From contig MZZL01000030.1 in the NCBI GenBank assembly GCA_002749535.1, positions 9,702 to 73,701 of the forward strand: a stretch of 64,000 nucleotides of DNA, in the 5' to 3' direction. This DNA comes from Apophysomyces variabilis. Taxonomy: Eukaryota > Mucoromycota > Mucoromycetes > Mucorales > Mucoraceae. Of the stretch, positions 10,948 to 22,927 are shown piece by piece (within the stretch, counting starts at the first letter, position 1; each line of letters opens with the position of its first letter). The notes beneath the pieces are model-generated. The model made no database searches. It was not told where the DNA came from and saw only the letters and a program-made list of their open reading frames with translations. The position numbers were made by a program, and so were the translations under genes.

Positions 10948-13522
10948 GAACCTAGTCTTGCAGCAAGATATGAGAGCTTATTATATGCTACAGTTTCCTG
11001 CAGTTGTGGATGAACCCTTTCCAAGAAGCAGAAGGCGGCAATTCTCTTCATGATGTTGCTGGCGTTGGTTCCTGATGCTGACATAGAACAGATCATTTTC
11101 TTATACAAACCATTAGTGCGTTCCATACACCTTGCAGAGATTGCACAGAGAGGACCAAGGTTGCACATAGTGGAAGCGATGTGGCAAAGGTAATGCTGAG
11201 TAATGGTAAACACTGGAGGCTTAAGAGTGACATTGTTGTTACTGTACTTTTGAAGCAAGAAAGTTTGCCAGTTTGCAATGTTCCTTACAAAAGTAAAAGG
11301 TCAGTTTATGTTTTTATATCTTTTGTATTACTTACCTCTCAATAACATCCAGGTCTGAATCAGTGTACATCTACTGCAGACACAACTGGCAAGCGACAAC
11401 AAGATCTATCACAGCTTTACAGGTCTCTTCTTCTTCCAAACCTTCCACTACCACTGTTAGTACAGCATACAACAAAAAGTCCAGCCAATCAACTGCCCTA
11501 TAATGGCCCATATTTGTTACAATGTTTTTCCAATGGCCTTGGAACGCAATAGGGATTGTTTGACAGAATCGTTCTATAGCCTCACCAATTGCACAGTATG
11601 TATTTTGATTCTTAAGAGTGAATGGATACCGTGCAATGATGTTCCTATGCTTATCCAGTTTGTTGCAACCAAACTTCTCCTTGTCATTTATGAGCATGCT
11701 CTAAAGCAATCTTCCTAATCCATGTCCTAACAGATGCATCTCATCCAAACCAAAGAAATATGCACCTGTGAACGTGCTCAACAATGTGAATGGAACTGGT
11801 GCTTTGATACCTTGTTCCTGTTAAGCGTAAATAATAATTAAAAAAGTTTTTTAGTATATAACATATAACTTGTGATAGGATCCATCTTACATACTATATC
11901 ACCTTGAGCAAATTGTTCCCGTAGACGTCTTTAGAAGGGTAGTGACAGATCAGGGATGAAGTACATACCACTAGTTTTTTCTCTTCTGATGAGGCACTGC
12001 TGGCAACTATAGTAAGAGGAAAAGCTGGTATGGTTGCAGAGGCTGGCAACCACAGGGATGTCATCAGTGGCGAGAAGTAAATGGACTTTTGCAGCAATCT
12101 CACTACCATCAGAAGTTTTAATGACCAAGCCATTGCGTTCAAGGTCTTGCAACTCATGAAGGAATGGCCAAAGAAAGGACCAGATACTCTTTGGGGCGCT
12201 TAAACCTAGCATGATGCCCAACTGAAGCATGTTGCAGTTTTCATAGCTAAAAAGGCAAGGCAACTTGATTAGTTTCATCATGCAAATTTGTTTAATGTTA
12301 CCATTCAGAGGGGTCAAAGTTGAGAACTACCAGGTGCATTATCATCAATGAGGTGTTGCTGCTATTAAAAGGTTAGAAACCGTTGACATACAAGGAGAGA
12401 CTGATGTCATAGCTTCCTCTCAATAGCTGCTTCTCATTATGCAGTGATTTGTACACTTGGCCGTCAAAGAAGTCCATATATGTTCTATTGGCATGCTCAC
12501 ATGAATGGTGGTAGGAGAGCAACTTACAAGTTTCCTCATCACCCAGCATGAGGGTAAGCTGCTCAGCAACCAAAAGTATGGTCATGCTTTGCACTGGCTT
12601 CTTAATGACCTCACCATTCAACTGACGTTTATTTGACTCTGTATAACGCACTTTGCTGCAGTGTGGACACTTCATCATGTCATTATGGCTCATATATAGA
12701 ATGCAACCTTCTAGACAAACGTTATATATCTTTGGCTCAACGTGATAAGCGTCCTTTACCAATTGTTCAGACAAATGATAGCTCAGAAGTAGTGAATGCG
12801 TCATGCTTCAATCTATGTCCATTGGTAAGAACATTTAAACAGAATTAGAAAAAGACATATATACCTGATTGCACAACGTTTAGGAATTCGTTGAAGATCT
12901 TTACAATATCATTGTATGCTTTATGCAAAACGTTGGATGAAACTGCTGTCTTGAACAGCTTTATGCTGAAGCATTCCATATAGGTTCATTGAGCAGTGCG
13001 TTTATACTCAATTATGCAGGGATGATTCTTGACCAATTCTGCATAGAGTTTTATAGAATCGAAGTAATGGTTGACTATTGCATCTTTTAGTAAGATACTA
13101 CTGCTGTCAGTCTATTTACAATTATTGGTTTCTATTGCTCTCTCTATTTTATCAAGAACTTCAGATGGAAAGTTGATGCAATTGCCTTCTTCAGTTTCTA
13201 ATTTATTAAATAAAGTCTCATCATCAAAATAATCATCTGCCAGAGTGTCCAAGGCTTGAATCCATTTGATTAATGCAGTGTGATCATCATCAATGTCTTC
13301 AGTGTAGCTGTCAACATCCTATATAGAAATCAAAGCAAGGTTAGTACATATTATGACTGATCAGCATATACTACTTACCATAGATTCATCGTTGATGGAA
13401 ACAAGCCTAATCAGATCCTTTTCATGCTTTATAAAACATGCTTTCAGATGATAGTTGTATTTGTTTTTGTTAGTAAAGATAATTTTGCAAGTGTTGTATG
13501 TAGTGATAGTTGGGAGGGTCAT
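10948..13522 (-). pseudogene. Main part of the element A Tnp2-type transposase
   Basis: The start codon is at 13522 (MTLPTITTYN) and begins a short zinc finger like the C3 gene's CHICHVTF. Downstream pieces match the family: LSYHLSEQLVKDAY with ribbon CLEGCILY...CPHCSKV (12373-12804), a core with KSIWSFLWPFLHELQDL and ATDDIPVVASLCNH (11931-12317), DEMHLLGHG-like remnants (about 11700-11760), and a DUF4218-like ITQHYLCHIASTM...MERTNGLYKK (10948-11258). Frames are broken in several places, for example near 11700 and 12850-13330. The last exons lie beyond hAT1 at 1905-2567. Confidence 0.8.
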
Positions 13523-14247
13523 GGTAGATAGATACAGTAATCTCAAGAAAAAAATAAAGGTAAGATACAAGAAACAATTAAAACAAAGAGGGCTTATATA
13601 TATGCATTTATTGTAGAAAGATTTTTTTAAACAAGACATCAAATCTATGTTAGATAAGATAATCATTCTTGAACAAGACATCAGATCTAGGTTGGATAAG
13701 GTGATCATTATATAATAGCATTATGGAATGATGGATCGATTGCACCATCTTTGGACATTGAAAGATCTACTTGCAGTGTATTGCCTATGCTGCGTGTGTA
13801 ACAAAAAGCAATTACTGATTTTGATACTGCCATTATCTATCTCTGCCTGTGCCTCTGACAGATCGCTTTTCTATACTTAGAACGTCATCAATGTAGTACG
13901 ACCAATGGCATCTATAAACAACTGACAAACGTGGTCTTTTATCATCGTTTGCTATCTTTTCTTGTTGATAATCATCTCTATCTCATTAGATTTCCGCCAT
14001 CAGCCGTCATATCTTGCAATCATTTCAGCATTGTTCATTACATTCAACTATAATTTTATTATAATCTCTTTAAATTGCGTGATTATCAATTACTTCATCA
14101 TCAATCAGGGTTTGTATTGGCCACAACATTTCACAGATGATGGGAAGGCTACATATATATATAGTGAACAGTTAAGTAATTATACTATATCTATTTATCA
14201 TATCTCTTTTTTTTAAATTTTACAACCAACATGTCTACTACTGCTTC
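13523..14247. promoter_or_regulatory. Divergent intergenic region of element A, ending at insertion B
   Basis: No gene is seen apart from a probable accessory-gene start: ATG at 14231 encodes MSTTAS before the reading is cut by element B at 14248. This matches the layout in C3, where the accessory gene starts with MSSTT and diverges from the transposase. AT-rich, with TATATATATAG at 14152-14163 upstream of that ATG. Confidence 0.5.
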
Positions 14248-14264
14248 TACTACGGTAACAGGAT

Positions 14265-14705
14265 CCACTAAAAGTAAGGAAAATTCACTAAAAGTAGTGA
14301 AAATCACTGAAAATAGTGAATATTCACTAAAAGTAAGGAAAATCTTACTAAAAGTAGGGAAAATCACTAAAAGTAGGGAAGGGTTCACTTAAAGTAGTGA
14401 AAGTTCACTAAAAGTAGGGAAGCATTCACTTAAAGTAGTGAAAATCACTAAAAGTAGGGAAGCACTCACTTAAAGTAGTGAAAGTTTACTAAAAGTAGGG
14501 AAGCATTCACTTAAAGTAGTGAAAGTTTACTAAAAGTAGGGAAGCGCTCACTTAAAGTAGTGAAAGTTTACTAAAAGTAGGGAAGCGCTCACTTAAAGTA
14601 GTGAAAGTTCACTAAAAGTAGGAAAGCGCTCACTTAAAGTAGTGAAAGTTCACTAAAAGTAGGGAAGCGCTCACTTAAAGTAGGGAAGGTTCACTGAAAG
14701 TAGAG
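14265..14705 (+). repeat. Left subterminal repeat array of element B
   Basis: Some twenty repeats alternating CACTAAAAGTAGGGAAGC and CACTTAAAGTAGTGAAAG. A 40-bp higher-order unit is conspicuous at 14440-14660, which is more regular than in A and suggests more recent local amplification. Confidence 0.82.
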
Positions 14706-15255
14706 ATCTTTACTGATGCTTGCAAAGTCATTCAGAAGATAGCATATTCATATGATAGGCAACAACTCAATTAGTTGAAAACATCATGCTTTTCCTTTTT
14801 GATCTGGATTTAACATGCGTAAAAACTAAACTTGGCTCACTTCTACTCTTACAGGTACTATATACTCTCAATGTCAGTAGCTAGCTACTGGTAGTAACCC
14901 TTTGCAGAAGATAACTGATAAGCCAATGACTATAGTTGACTTTGGCATACCGTGTGTACCAGTGCTGCACAAGATTCTTCAAAATGATAACGTGGACAAG
15001 CCATAGTTACTGATGACTAGGACTTAAAGCAATAACAGGTAGTTTTGTCAGAAGTTTTATGTAACAAAGAGGTTCAAACAATGACTAATATATAGATTCT
15101 ATACAGTAAAGAAAAACAAAGAAGAGGAACAGAAATATTTTGAGGGTAGAAAAAGGTCAGCAAATGAAAAAGGTAAAAAAAAAGGAGAAACAAAAGAAGA
15201 GACCCAAAAAGGTGGAAGAGAAAAACATAATTTAGAACGATGGAAGAAAAAAAAA
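14706..15255. other. Non-coding 3' flank of the element B transposase gene
   Basis: Aligned counterpart of 1326-1904. I see no gene or RNA. A purine-rich run lies at 15105-15255. Confidence 0.6.
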
Positions 15256-15259
15256 GTGA

Positions 15260-17798
15260 CTACCCTAAAGAAGAAGGGTTTCCAAACTTGACCGCCTGGT
15301 GCATTTTGCCATAAGGCCAAATGATATGAAAGCAGTTATTGGATTCAAGGCTTTTCACCAGTCCAGCTGTGCTTCTCAATCCATTAACATCAACCACTTT
15401 CAACACCCCCCTGTTAGATGCAGTTTTTGAAAGCACTGGGAAGTGATTGCTCTGCTGATTTATGTTTTTATAGAAGTGGACGACTGCAAGAATTCGCCTG
15501 TCTTCCTGATGCTGGTGATAAACATAGAATTGAGTCTCACCAAGGAACATCTCACACACCTCTTGTCCAGCATTGCTAATAAGATGAAATGAAAAGATGT
15601 AAATTGCAATGCAATAACATAAAAGCAAAGACTTACTTTATCCTCGCAAGCTTATACAGCACTAATGAATTGCATTGGGCAGAACCATGGCAGTTATCAT
15701 GCAGCTTGCTGGAATAAACGCAACTGTCTTTCCATATATGACCAGATGCAAGGAACTGAGGGTGTAATTGTGAAATGACGCTGCGTGGAGTTGTGTCAGA
15801 CATGAATTTACCTTGGTGGATCCAAAAGGCAGCGAGCAGATTACAGAATGTCTGACCAGCAACACCAACAACTCCTTTAAAGCTTTGGATATCAGTTTCA
15901 TCCTGGTATAGTCTCCATATCTGAGGCTCTATTAAACCTCATCTTGCAGCAAGATAGGAGAGCTCATCGTATGCTATGGCTTCTTGTAGTTGTGGATGAA
16001 CCCTCTCAAGGAAACAGAATGCTGCTATACACTTCACAACATTGCTGGCGTTCGTACCAGGCGCTGACATGGAACAGATCATTTTTTTGTACAAACCATT
16101 GGTGCGTTCCATACACCTTGCAGAGATGGAATAAAGTGGACCCAGGTTGCGCATGGTGGAGGCTATGTGGGACAGATAATGTTGAGTAATTGTAAACACT
16201 GGAGGCTTCAAAGTTCCCTTGTTGTTGTTGTACTTATGGACTAAGAAAGCTTGCCACTTCAAGATATTTCTAAATTAAAAAAGGTAAAGGTCAGTCTATC
16301 TCATTATTTTCATTCACATTACTTACCTCTCAATGACATCTAAGTCTGAATCAGTGTATGTCCACTGCAGACTCAACTGACAAGCAATAACCAGATCTAT
16401 TAAAGCTCTCTGAGTTTCTTCTTGTTCCAAACCCTCCACCACAACCGTTGGCACAGCGTACAATAAAAAATCTAACCAGTCAACAGCCTGATAGTGACCA
16501 GCACTTGTTGCAACGTTATTCCAGCAGCCTTGAAATGAAATGGGAGTTATTTCACAGGATCTCTCAATAGCCTCCCCAATGGCACAACATGTATTCCAGT
16601 TTTTTAGGGTAAATGGATACTGTTCAACGATGTTACCATGCTTATCAAGTTGGCTACAACCAAACTTCTCCTTGTCATTCACTATCATGGTCCAAATCAA
16701 TCGCCCCAGTTCATGCCCTAGGAGATGCATTTCATCCATTCTGAAGAAGTATGCGCCTGTGAACATGCTCAACAATGTGAAAGGAACAGGTGCTTTGATA
16801 CCTTGTTTCTATTAAATGTAAGTAATAATTGAAAAAGTCTATTAGTATATAACATATGATTTGTGATAGAATCTATCTGATATACCTTATCACTATGAGC
16901 GAACTGTTCCTGTGGACGTCTTTGAAATGGCCATGACAGATCAGAGATGAAATACATGCTGCTGGTTTTTGCGCCTCTGATAAGACATTAGCAACAACCA
17001 AAGAAGGATGAGATGCCAGTGTGATTGCATAAACTGGCAGCTGCAGGGATATCTCCAGTGGCCAGAAGCAAGTGCACCTTTGCAGCAACTTCAGTTCCAT
17101 CCAGCTTCTTGACGATCATACTATCACGTTCTAACTGTTGCAGTTCTTGAAGCAAAGGTTACAAGAAGGACCAGATGTTCATTGGGGCTTTGCATCCTGG
17201 TGTAATGCCCAGTTGAAGCATGTTATGATTCTTATAACTGTGAAAGGTAAGGCAATTTGATTAGTTCGTCTTTTAATTTAAGTCTGTTTAAGCTCACTGT
17301 TCAGATGGATCAAAGTTGAGAACCACCATGTGCATCATCATCAACGAGGTACTGCTACTGTTGAATGGCTGGAAGCCATTGATGTACAAGGACAAGGCAA
17401 TGTCATAGCACCCTGTCAGTATATGCTTCTCATTGCAGAGTGATTGGTAAACTTGACCATCAAAAAGATCCATGTACTTTCCTTCTGCTTCTTCATGTTC
17501 ATGTTGGTAAGACAACAGCTTGCGAGTATCATCATTGCCCAGCATGAGCGCAAGCTGGCCTGCAATTGGCAACATAGTCATCATTTGTGCTGGCTTCCAA
17601 ATGACCTCGCCATTAGGTTGACGTTTACGTGAATCTGTAAAATGTGCTTTGCCATACTGTGGACACATAGTTCTGTCATTGTCACTCATAAACAGAACGC
17701 AACCCTCTGAACAAACGTCATATGTTTTTGGTTCAACTTGGTAGGCCTCCTTTACCAATTGCTCAGATAAATGGTAGCTGAGGAGAGGCGAATGCAAC
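15260..17798 (-). pseudogene. Element B Tnp2-type transposase lacking its N-terminal exons
   Basis: From 17798 leftward: LSYHLSEQLVKEAY and ribbon CSEGCVLF...CPQYGKA, where the fourth ligand Cys is Tyr (17294-17797); a core exon group (about 16870-17240); FRMDEMHLLGHELGRLIW and DWLDFLLYAVPTVVVEGL (16323-16775); a DUF4218-like ITQHYLSHIASTM...MERTNGLYKKM (15939-16262); a domain with QFLASGHIWKDSCVY (about 15690-15830); and a C-terminal LKVVDVNGLRSTAGL...IIWPYGKM (15260-15628). Most exons are open. The zinc-finger exon and start are missing beyond the hAT2 junction, so the gene is dead. It is the best template for the C-terminus of the family. Confidence 0.8.
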
Positions 17799-17804
17799 TA
17801 GGGA

Positions 17805-17925
17805 TCTTCACGGGTCGGGTCGGGTCGGGTTGAAGGTCAACCCGTATCCGATCCGTTTATAAACGGATAACCCGTATCCAACCCGTTTATATGAGGCGGG
17901 TTGACGGGTCGGGTACGGGTCAACC
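17805..17925 (+). repeat. CpG-rich subterminal repeats of hAT2 (ACGGGTC / ACCCGT)
   Basis: Multiple copies of GGGTCGGGTC, ACCCGTATCC and GACGGGTCGGGT lie within 125 bp of the end. A similar set is at 21485-21605. In hAT1 the same repeats have largely lost CpG (GGGTCAGGTT, ACCTGTATCT), and in the hAT3 end (56315-56430) they are mixed. Subterminal sites of this sort bind hAT transposase in the Ac element; that role is inferred here. Confidence 0.75.
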
Positions 17926-18270
17926 AATAGTATTTAAGGATACGAATATGGTTAAGCACTTTGACGTTTGTGTAATAAAAAGTACGTTGTAAAACGCAGC
18001 AATAGTTTATTTGTAGCCTTGCAAAATATAGCAGAAACAAGTAAGGAAAAAAGAAGGGAATTTTTTTTGCGAATTAAAGTGGTAATGTCATATGATGGTA
18101 TGATGTCGTAATGGTGCAATGGCATCTGTTGAAAGGACGGTCAAAGTAAAAGAAGTGTATTTATTTTCCGACAAAGGTTTTAAAGCAAGGCATAAGAGAG
18201 AAAGGTGTCAAAGTAAAAATAAAAGCAAAGGGGACAGAATTTTTTGGGGACTGTAAAAAGCTTTCTTGTT

Positions 18271-20541
18271 TTATTTTTCTTCACAAAAACTTTTTTCTTG
18301 GCCGTTTAACGCCTTTTGCCAAGAGTCAACCAGCACTAATTGCTGAAGTGATTCCTGTGACAAACGATTGCGTTCAAATGGTATAAAAAACTTTGCTCGT
18401 GAAAAGCATCGTTCTGATGGTACTGATGTTGCCAGCACTGCTAGGTATCGTAACGCCATTTCAGACAACTCTTTCCACTGCGTGCTACGACTCTTCCAGT
18501 ACTCCAGTGCTTGCGTTGATTCCGCGAACGTCCCTTCTGCAATGTACTCACTCAACTGATCGCTGGGCGCCTTTGGCTTGAACAATTGAATCTTCTTTTG
18601 CGGCATTTCGTTTGATGGCACATTAAGCTTTGGACGAAAAGCTTCTTCCCAAACCGCTTGCACCGCATGCTTTGATTGCACGATCCATTCCGTTGGCCAT
18701 TCAATGTCACTCCACCATTGGTACTTTGCGCGTGGATCAAGAGCTGTTGCAATGGAGTAGACCGGTGCAGTACTTCTACTGTAATATTCCTTCAACTTGG
18801 AATGAGCAAAGTCAGCAGCAAGAGCAATAGTTGGGAACGTCTAACGAACGTAAAAGTTAGTAAGTGTTTGTGATAGTACTTTTGAACTTGTATTTCTTAC
18901 CGCCATTTTTTCTTCTTTGTATTTTTCCACATGGTCGAACAACCAGTTATACACAGGTATGGTACTGTTTATCGTCGGATACAATGCACCTGAGAGTTCT
19001 GAAGTAAACGTATCAAAGCCAGAAAGTAGATTCTGAACTTCTTCAACGCACTGCCAATCTTCTGAAGAAAGTCCATAAGCGGACACTTCGCTTGAGGTTT
19101 GCCAAACATCGTTATATGCTTTTTGCTGCTCATGTGCTCTTTGGAGCATCATAAAGGTAGAGTTCCAGCGTGTCTTGATATCCATGATCAATTCTTTGCT
19201 TGGTAGACTGTTGGCAGTACAATACCGTTTGTACATTTCTCTTCTTTGTGGTGAAGATCTAATCTTGATGATACCACGACGAAGACGTTGGATAATGTTA
19301 CCTACAAGATAAGTTCAGTTACTATTGGTATGTATTTTTGTAACAGTAATGCTTACCAACAGAATTGCTAATAGTATTCTCATTTCCATCAACAGTTTGA
19401 TCACCATTCAAATCATCATTGGCCTCTGCTAGCAATCCATCTTTTATAACTGATTGTGCTGCCAAATTGATAATATGTCCAATGCAAGAGATGCGATTTT
19501 CATCCGCCTTGAAGATGCCACTTCCAACTAACGTTTCCAATTCTCTTGCCATTGCGATCATGCTGGATGCATTGTCTGTTGTTATGAAAAACGGTTTTGA
19601 GGTAAGATCAAATTTAGCTAACACCATCATGATTGTCTGAGCCATGTTTGATCCAGAATGAGGGCCGTTGAGAGGTTCAAATCCGATAACGATCGATTGT
19701 TGCTTCCAGTTTGAATCAATCCAGTGTGCTGTTATCCCAAGGAATGCATCTCTAAGATCACTTGTCCAACCGTCAACCGTGTATGACATGTAAGGCTGAT
19801 CCTTCAGAAGATCGGTTATTTGTTGCTGATACTGTTCATAGTATTTCTGGTGATCACGTTTGATAGTAGATGCACTAGGAAGTTTTAGGCTGGCAAGATC
19901 AGGAGCGCTATGAGCGAGATAAAGGAGTTCTTGCAACGTTTGACGGGAAACAGACGTGTATGGAGAGGCGGTAGATATCATATCAGCAACAAGGATTTGC
20001 CGAAACTTTTCTTTGCTGAAAATTGATTTTTGGACCGTTCTATCAGCGTTGGTAAAGTACATATTGAGAGGTCCATTGAAAAGAGGAATAGAACCAGCAC
20101 TAGCAGCAGGAGAATCCTTGGAAATTTTATGCTTGGATAAAAGATGTCTGATTACGTTGCCAGTAGATCCATCACCGCTGGCAAACTCATGGTTACAACG
20201 ACTGCCAGAACGACTAACGTAGTTGCAAACGATCTTGTTAACACCTCCAACTTTTTGCCGGGTTGCCCAATTGTTTACAAAGATCCAGCTGGTTGGAGTC
20301 CTTTGCTTCTTGTTTGGTGGGGCAGGTGACGAACTGTCATCAAGGTTTGCTTCAATCGACATATATGACTCTTGTCTTGAAAGTTCAGCATCTGATCCAG
20401 CGTCCTCAATTTCTGTCACCATAGTGGACAACATATCCTGTATACAATTAGATATGGCTAAGAAGGTATATTACTTACATCAGTCAATTCAGAAGCTTGA
20501 CGTTGAGCATTGGTCGAGCTTTCAGCGAACGAATATTGCAT
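18271..20541 (-). CDS. hAT transposase, four exons, 704 residues, intact
   Basis: Exons 20541-20479, 20437-19357, 19301-18901 and 18840-18271 join in frame with introns of 41, 55 and 60 nt. A BED-type zinc finger lies at about residues 70-125 (Cys92, Cys102, His119, His124). Catalytic-core motifs are YTVDGWTSDL (Asp243), FITTDNASSM (Asp309) and CIGHIINLAA (about 339-348), then TRWNSTFMML. The C-terminal dimerisation domain contains LAVLATSVPSERCFSRAKFF. The length fits Ac-like hAT transposases. The ATG used opens MQYSFAESS; the decayed copies align through it. This is the most plausible active DNA transposase in the window. Confidence 0.93.
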
Positions 20542-21621
20542 TGTGTCAGGTAAGAAAAAAGATAACAGAGAGATAATGCTTTTCTCGTCGGTTAATGCTT
20601 TCTGATTATATAGCTTTCTACCGCAGCACTTGTACGATCTTCTTTTTTTTCCTTCTACTTCAAAACAGGAAGTTTACTACGCCATTACTACAATAGCAGC
20701 TTTACAATAGTTGTCAATTACTGCGGCAGGACATGTTCTTAGTAAGATCGGACCTTTTAGATTGATCTTCAACTTCACCAAAGTCAGCATCCCTTTTGTG
20801 GTAATTTACTGCGGTTGCCGAACATCATTGCATCGTGCCAACCATTGTTTCCTTACTGCGGCAGTCTTTGCAAACGTATATGCTTTGGCCTAATAGTAGA
20901 GTATTGAAGGTAAGCGTTTTATATAATGCCTGTTAGCTGTTCAATTGCTACAAAAATAAAATGGAGAGCTTTTTCATTTATTCTTTGTTATACATAAACG
21001 AGTTTTGACATAGTAGTCAGTTTAAGCTTTACGCTTGTAATGTCATGCTGCTTTGTCATTATGAAAATCTGAATCAACATGTGTTTAGACATTCCACTAA
21101 TCTTGCAAAGGGTACTTTTTTTTCTTTTTACTGCGGCAAGCTTGTCAAACATTTTTCTTCTCCCCAACAGACTTCTTGCAAAAGACTACAATAAATCTAA
21201 ACCATGAAAACAGATTGTTGCCTTTCACATTTGATTAAGAACAACATCGTCATGCTAATGACGGTCGAAATCAGATGCTTTTACTTTAACAGTGTAATGT
21301 AGCTACCATTTGAACATGCATAGTTGCAATGCTGAATGACAATTGTTCACTTATGCGTTCTTATCTTGACACCCAATAAACATGTCTTATAATACTGTTT
21401 AAAAGGAATGCATTTGAATGCTTTTACTGACTAAGACATTATTGAACACTTTTTTCTATGGTGACTCTACCTAGAAAAGCTAAACGGGTTAAACGGGTCG
21501 GGTCGGGTTACTACTTTCTTGACCCGTTTATTAACCGGGTCATAAAATAGCAACCCGTATCCGGTCTAAACGGATACAGATCGGGTCGGGTTGACGGGTC
21601 ACGGATATATGGTGATCCCTA

Positions 21622-22009
21622 CTGACATGAATGAGAGCTTTGTTTGTCTAAGCAATTCTGTTTCCTGGGTTTTGCGAGGACGTCCTGCACGATGGTCAGG
21701 GGAATTCTTTTGTCCAATAGGTCTTCTTCTCTTCATTTTTGAAAATTATATTCAGCTTAAGTTGGATAAGTTGACGCTAATGGAAAAAAAGAGCAATGTT
21801 TAGATGATCATCCTTAGAATTTTTTTGAACCTTATTTGAATTTTAAATACAGACTTAAATGCAGGGTTTTCACTGGATAAGCAGAAGCAGAAAGGGGAAT
21901 CACTATGTGATCATTTTATTGGATGAAATGAAAACACTATATGAACTGTTTATTGGTCGAGCAGTAGCTCAAATGCACTATATCATATTTTCACTGGCTG
22001 GCTCTTGCA
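21622..22009. other. Unassigned sequence between hAT2 and the Rep gene
   Basis: Not homologous to element B, so the right flank of hAT2 has a different origin. On the minus strand 21622-21735 can read AGRPRKTQETELLRQTKL, an AT-hook-like GRPRK, but no start or longer frame supports a gene. Nothing else recognised. Confidence 0.4.
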
Positions 22010-22927
22010 CTATATGCAAATGCTATTCGCCCATACCACCCCAAACACTTCAGGCCCGCCATATTTATTAAAATTACCGAAATTTAAGGTTAAATTATTT
22101 ATTGTAAAAGTATTCAATTTTTTATATTGAATATTTTCTTTTTCTTGATCATACCAGTAACTCTTTAAATTTTTTTTTAAAGAGTTATATCTATGAATCA
22201 AGGTGGGAGCCTTTTCAATGGCTTCCATTAAAGAAATACTTTTGTTCATTAAATCTTTGTAAAGATTTAACATAAAGTTTTCTTTTTGTTCTCTTTTCAA
22301 AGTCTTTTCAGACTTTGTAGATTTATCAGATTTATTGTCTGATTTAGATTTATGTTCACTGTAATTAGTTACAGGAACAGATTTGTTAGCATTGAAGTTA
22401 GCCTCTCCATTTTTATTTTTAATAAAATCAAGAGGATATACTCCATTTGCCCAAATGTTTTTTACATCATAAAAGTTGCCTTTCTTTGCAACTAATCTAC
22501 AGATGTATTTCATACATCCAATTGGATTATTGACAGAAAGAACTTGTGGATGCTGTACTTTATTTTTATAAATAAAGTCAAATATCTTAGGTGTTGAAAC
22601 TTTCAGTGCATGTTTCAACCTAAGATAAATATGAAGATGGGTCATAATATCTGATCCATCATCATGTTCATGTAATTCTTGTTTAACAACATTGAAAATA
22701 ATTTCATTGTTGTTTTTATCAAGAATGTATTTGAATTTTTTAAGGAAAAATTCTATAAACTTATGTTTTTCGATTTCACATCGAGAATATGTTAACAAGA
22801 AATCATGGCAGTTTAATTGCTGCCAATTTTCTTGTGTGTTTGAAAATTGTTTAATATCTTCATCATTGAAGATATTTTCAATTTTAGTAGTGTTAGCGTT
22901 GTTGGAAGCGTTGTTTGAAGCAGACAT
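22010..22927 (-). CDS. rep: Geminivirus-like (CRESS-DNA) Rep endonuclease, helicase absent
   Basis: An open frame of 305 residues from ATG at 22927; an upstream in-frame ATG at 23035 would add 36. Rolling-circle HUH motifs are in order: motif I FLLTYSRC at 43-50, a KQELHEHDDG stretch at 82-91, motif II HLHIYL at 97-102, and motif III around Tyr141 (MKYIC), with Arg at +3 where Lys is usual and KKG following. Residues 191-225 are Ser/Lys-rich and charged. 232-265 (MNKSISLMEAIEKAP, HRYNSLKKNLKSYW) resembles the Rep oligomerisation region. No Walker A or B follows, so the SF3 helicase is missing. Family knowledge: such Reps nick at a stem-loop origin. Whether this copy is expressed is unknown. 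Confidence 0.75.
   Translation of the reverse strand: MSASNNASNNANTTKIENIFNDEDIKQFSNTQENWQQLNCHDFLLTYSRCEIEKHKFIEFFLKKFKYILDKNNNEIIFNVVKQELHEHDDGSDIMTHLHIYLRLKHALKVSTPKIFDFIYKNKVQHPQVLSVNNPIGCMKYICRLVAKKGNFYDVKNIWANGVYPLDFIKNKNGEANFNANKSVPVTNYSEHKSKSDNKSDKSTKSEKTLKREQKENFMLNLYKDLMNKSISLMEAIEKAPTLIHRYNSLKKNLKSYWYDQEKENIQYKKLNTFTINNLTLNFGNFNKYGGPEVFGVVWANSICI

Larger units (their letters stand above)
14248..17798 (-). mobile_element. CACTA element B (A family), left half only
   Basis: The left end TACTACGGTAACAGGATC aligns with the A terminus CACTATAGTAACAGAATT; the first base is T instead of C. It then follows A through the repeat array, the 3' flank and the transposase gene as far as the ribbon-encoding exon. 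There hAT2 begins at 17799, and sequence right of hAT2 is not the expected continuation. The right end of B was not found. Confidence 0.7.
17799..21621 (-). mobile_element. hAT transposon copy 2, complete and coding-intact
   Basis: Ends are TAGGGATC at 17799 and, inverted, TAGGGATCACC at 21621; length 3,823 bp. Both ends carry dense ACCCGT/ACGGGT repeats. It encodes a 704-residue transposase without stops. The 8 bp on the left (AATGCAAC) and right (CTGACATG) differ, so one flank was lost or exchanged after insertion. Non-coding sequence occupies 20542-21621, including several TACTGCGGCA/TACCGCAGCA motifs near 20620-20860. Confidence 0.9.

Noticed and set aside
14231..14400. Plus-strand frame MSTTASTTVTGS continuing into the repeat array
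   Set aside because: Only MSTTAS belongs to a plausible gene start; from 14248 the reading is the terminal repeat of element B and then its array.
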